Source: Acidobacteriota bacterium (GTDB lineage Bacteria; Acidobacteriota; Terriglobia; Terriglobales; Acidobacteriaceae). Taken from it: a stretch of DNA of 7,014 nt. The stretch's first letter is position 1; the number at the start of each line of letters is the position of its first letter. Shown piece by piece: positions 5,588 to 7,014 of the stretch. Where the stretch lies: the NCBI GenBank assembly GCA_021782675.1, contig JAJXUS010000105.1:1-7014 (forward strand), read 5' to 3'. The position numbers and the translations under genes are program-made. The notes beneath the pieces were generated by a model. It was not told the origin of the DNA. It did no database searches and saw only the letters and a list, made by a program, of their open reading frames with translations.

Positions 5588-6985
5588 TTGAGCCAATCTC
5601 CATCTTCCTCGGCACTTCCGCGCGTTCTTGGGCCCTGGCAGGCGACTGCCATCGTGGCGGGCACCATCATTGGCAGCGGCATTTTTCTTGTGCCACAAGA
5701 GATGATGCGCGCCGCCGGCTCCTCACATCTGGTGTATCTGGCGTGGATCGCCGCCGGGCTGCTCGCGCTGTTCGGCGCCATGACATATGCCGAACTGGCC
5801 GCGATGCGGCCCTTCGCGGGCGGCGAATATGTTTACCTGCGCGATGCTTATGGCGAGCTGCCATCGTTCCTCTACATGTGGACGTGGTTTTCGGTCGCCA
5901 AGCCGGCCTCCATCGCGAGCAGCTCCATCGGCGTGGTGCGGGTGCTGGGCATCTTCTCCGCGCTGGGCTGGCTCGGGCACTCCATCGGCTTTCACGCGTG
6001 GACCATCGAGTGGGGACAGATCGTCGCCATCGGCCTCACATGGCTCATCACCGGCCTGAACTATCTGGGCATGCGGCGGGCGGGCGCGTTCCAGCTTGTC
6101 TTTACGCTTTTGAAGATTCTGCTGATCGTGGGCATCATCGTCTTCTGCTTTTACAGCCCTGCGGGGACGCTGGGCAACTTTCAGAGCGCGCTCACCGGCC
6201 ACAGCGGCGGGCTTGCGGGTTTTACGGTTGCGATGATCGCGGCACTCTGGGCCTATGACGGCTGGAACGATCTCAACATGGTTGCGGGCGAGATTCAGCG
6301 GCCGGAGCGAAACATCCCGCTGGCATTGATCGCCGGTGTGGGAATCGTTGGCGTGCTCTACATGCTGACCAACGCCGCCGTACAGTACATCCTGCCCGCA
6401 TCCATAATTGCCCATTCGCCACAGCCGGCCAGCCGCGCCATGCTGCTGGCTGTCGGCGCGTGGGGCGCGGGCCTGGTCTCCATCGGCATGGTCATCAGCA
6501 TTCTCGCGTCGCTCAACGGGACCATCCTATCCGGGGCGCGCATTCCTTTCGCTGCAGCGCAGGACGGCCTGTTCTTTCGCTCCATGGCGACCATCCACCC
6601 GCGCTTTGAAAGCCCCTCGGTTTCGCTGATCGTGCAGGCCATTGTCTCGACCGGGCTGCTGCTGGTGGTGGGCCGCTTTCAGGCGCTGTTTGAGCTGGCA
6701 CTGCTGGGCGAGTGGATCTTCTACATGCTGACGGCGACGACTTTGTTTGCGTTCCGGCATCGCGAGCCAGATCGGACGCGGCCGTTTCGCGTCCCCGGCT
6801 ATCCGTGGCTGCCCGCCAGCTTCATTGCGGCGGCGGTGCTGGTGATCGTGTATCTGCTGAAGAGCAACGCCAGCAGTTCGTTGGGCGGCCTCGTGATTAT
6901 CGCCGCCGGGTTTCCGTTGTTCTTGTGGATGCGCGCGCGGCGCACGGCTGAGTCGAAAGAAGAAGCGGATTCCCTGCGGGAATGA
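5588..6985 (+). CDS. APC-superfamily amino-acid permease (LAT/SteT-like)
   Basis: This 465-aa inner-membrane amino-acid transporter has the LeuT fold, probably with 12 TM helices. TM1 carries the unwound substrate motif GTIIGSGIFLVP (25-36); TM6 and its loop carry ALWAYDGWNDLNMVAGEIQRPERNIP (signature WAYDGW at 221-226, E235, P239, N242, P244), typical of the L-amino-acid-transporter-like branch that includes Bacillus SteT. FRVPGYP before the last helices is also characteristic. The substrate cannot be read from sequence; neutral amino-acid uptake or exchange is the family-based guess. The start is TTG at 5588: TAA sits in frame at 5582-5584, and the next ATG (M39) would remove TM1, so TTG is most likely despite no clear ribosome-binding site. 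GTG inside TM1 is a poorer option. The gap after mnmE is 51 nt and contains a plausible promoter, so it may be separately transcribed. Confidence 0.93.
   Translation: MSQSPSSSALPRVLGPWQATAIVAGTIIGSGIFLVPQEMMRAAGSSHLVYLAWIAAGLLALFGAMTYAELAAMRPFAGGEYVYLRDAYGELPSFLYMWTWFSVAKPASIASSSIGVVRVLGIFSALGWLGHSIGFHAWTIEWGQIVAIGLTWLITGLNYLGMRRAGAFQLVFTLLKILLIVGIIVFCFYSPAGTLGNFQSALTGHSGGLAGFTVAMIAALWAYDGWNDLNMVAGEIQRPERNIPLALIAGVGIVGVLYMLTNAAVQYILPASIIAHSPQPASRAMLLAVGAWGAGLVSIGMVISILASLNGTILSGARIPFAAAQDGLFFRSMATIHPRFESPSVSLIVQAIVSTGLLLVVGRFQALFELALLGEWIFYMLTATTLFAFRHREPDRTRPFRVPGYPWLPASFIAAAVLVIVYLLKSNASSSLGGLVIIAAGFPLFLWMRARRTAESKEEADSLRE
6969..6983 (+). other. Small hairpin across the permease stop codon
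   Basis: ATTCCC-TGC-GGGAAT forms a perfect 6-bp stem with a 3-nt loop ending on the first base of the TGA stop (6983-6985). No T-run follows directly; the window ends 29 nt later in an AAAAGATTTT sequence that is cut off. This is not convincing as an intrinsic terminator. Nothing else is seen in 6986-7014. Confidence 0.25.
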
Positions 6986-7014
6986 GAGCACGCAACGCAA
7001 AGGCAAAAGATTTT

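Noticed and set aside
4253..5698. 481-aa open frame on the minus strand opposite mnmE
   Set aside because: It is fully antisense to mnmE, with Arg/Gln/His-rich composition and no recognisable motif; it is a codon-bias shadow.
5723..6415. 230-aa minus-strand frame opposite the amino-acid permease
   Set aside because: It has the hydrophilic shadow composition expected opposite a membrane protein, and no start signal or motif.

Overview
The window looks like a chromosomal housekeeping locus from a GC-rich Gram-negative bacterium. The likeliest group is Acidobacteriota (Terriglobia). I infer this from the YidC N-terminus (an EYKNP opening before TM1), a KhpB/Jag protein with a degenerate KH loop, and the overall composition. 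This is recall, not a search. No rRNA, tRNA, CRISPR array, transposase or integrase was seen.

Layout, left to right. (1) Positions 1-489, minus strand: the N-terminal 163 residues of a FucP/GluP-type sugar:H+ symporter, whose 3' end lies outside the window. (2) Positions 490-729: a 240-bp divergent intergenic region with a weak promoter and palindrome facing the transporter and a hairpin in the yidC leader. (3) Positions 730-3122: yidC (TTG start) and khpB/jag, the usual membrane-insertase and RNA-binding pair. (4) Positions 3231-4143: two overlapping genes of visibly lower GC, a Panacea-domain (DUF4065) antitoxin-like protein and an unrecognised 153-aa partner. They look like a toxin-antitoxin (TA) cassette placed inside the conserved yidC-jag-mnmE block. 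(5) Positions 4106-5536: mnmE, the tRNA U34-modifying GTPase, whose start lies inside the 3' end of the unknown gene. (6) Positions 5588-6985: an APC/LAT-like amino-acid permease, probably with its own promoter.

How the genes work together: YidC inserts and folds inner-membrane proteins. KhpB is an RNA-binding protein commonly encoded beside it. MnmE with MnmG (not in this window) modifies wobble uridines. All three are tied to translation and membrane biogenesis and are often co-transcribed. The TA-like pair sits in the middle with no clear terminator before mnmE, so mnmE expression probably depends on transcription through the cassette.

The most interesting region is 3123-4143. It holds a Panacea-type antitoxin with a partner I cannot assign to a family, coupled by an 8-nt overlap to the antitoxin and by a 29-38-nt overlap to an important tRNA-modification gene. 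Two conserved proteins also have noteworthy substitutions: YidC has Thr where the conserved groove Arg is expected, and KhpB lacks both glycines of the KH GxxG loop.
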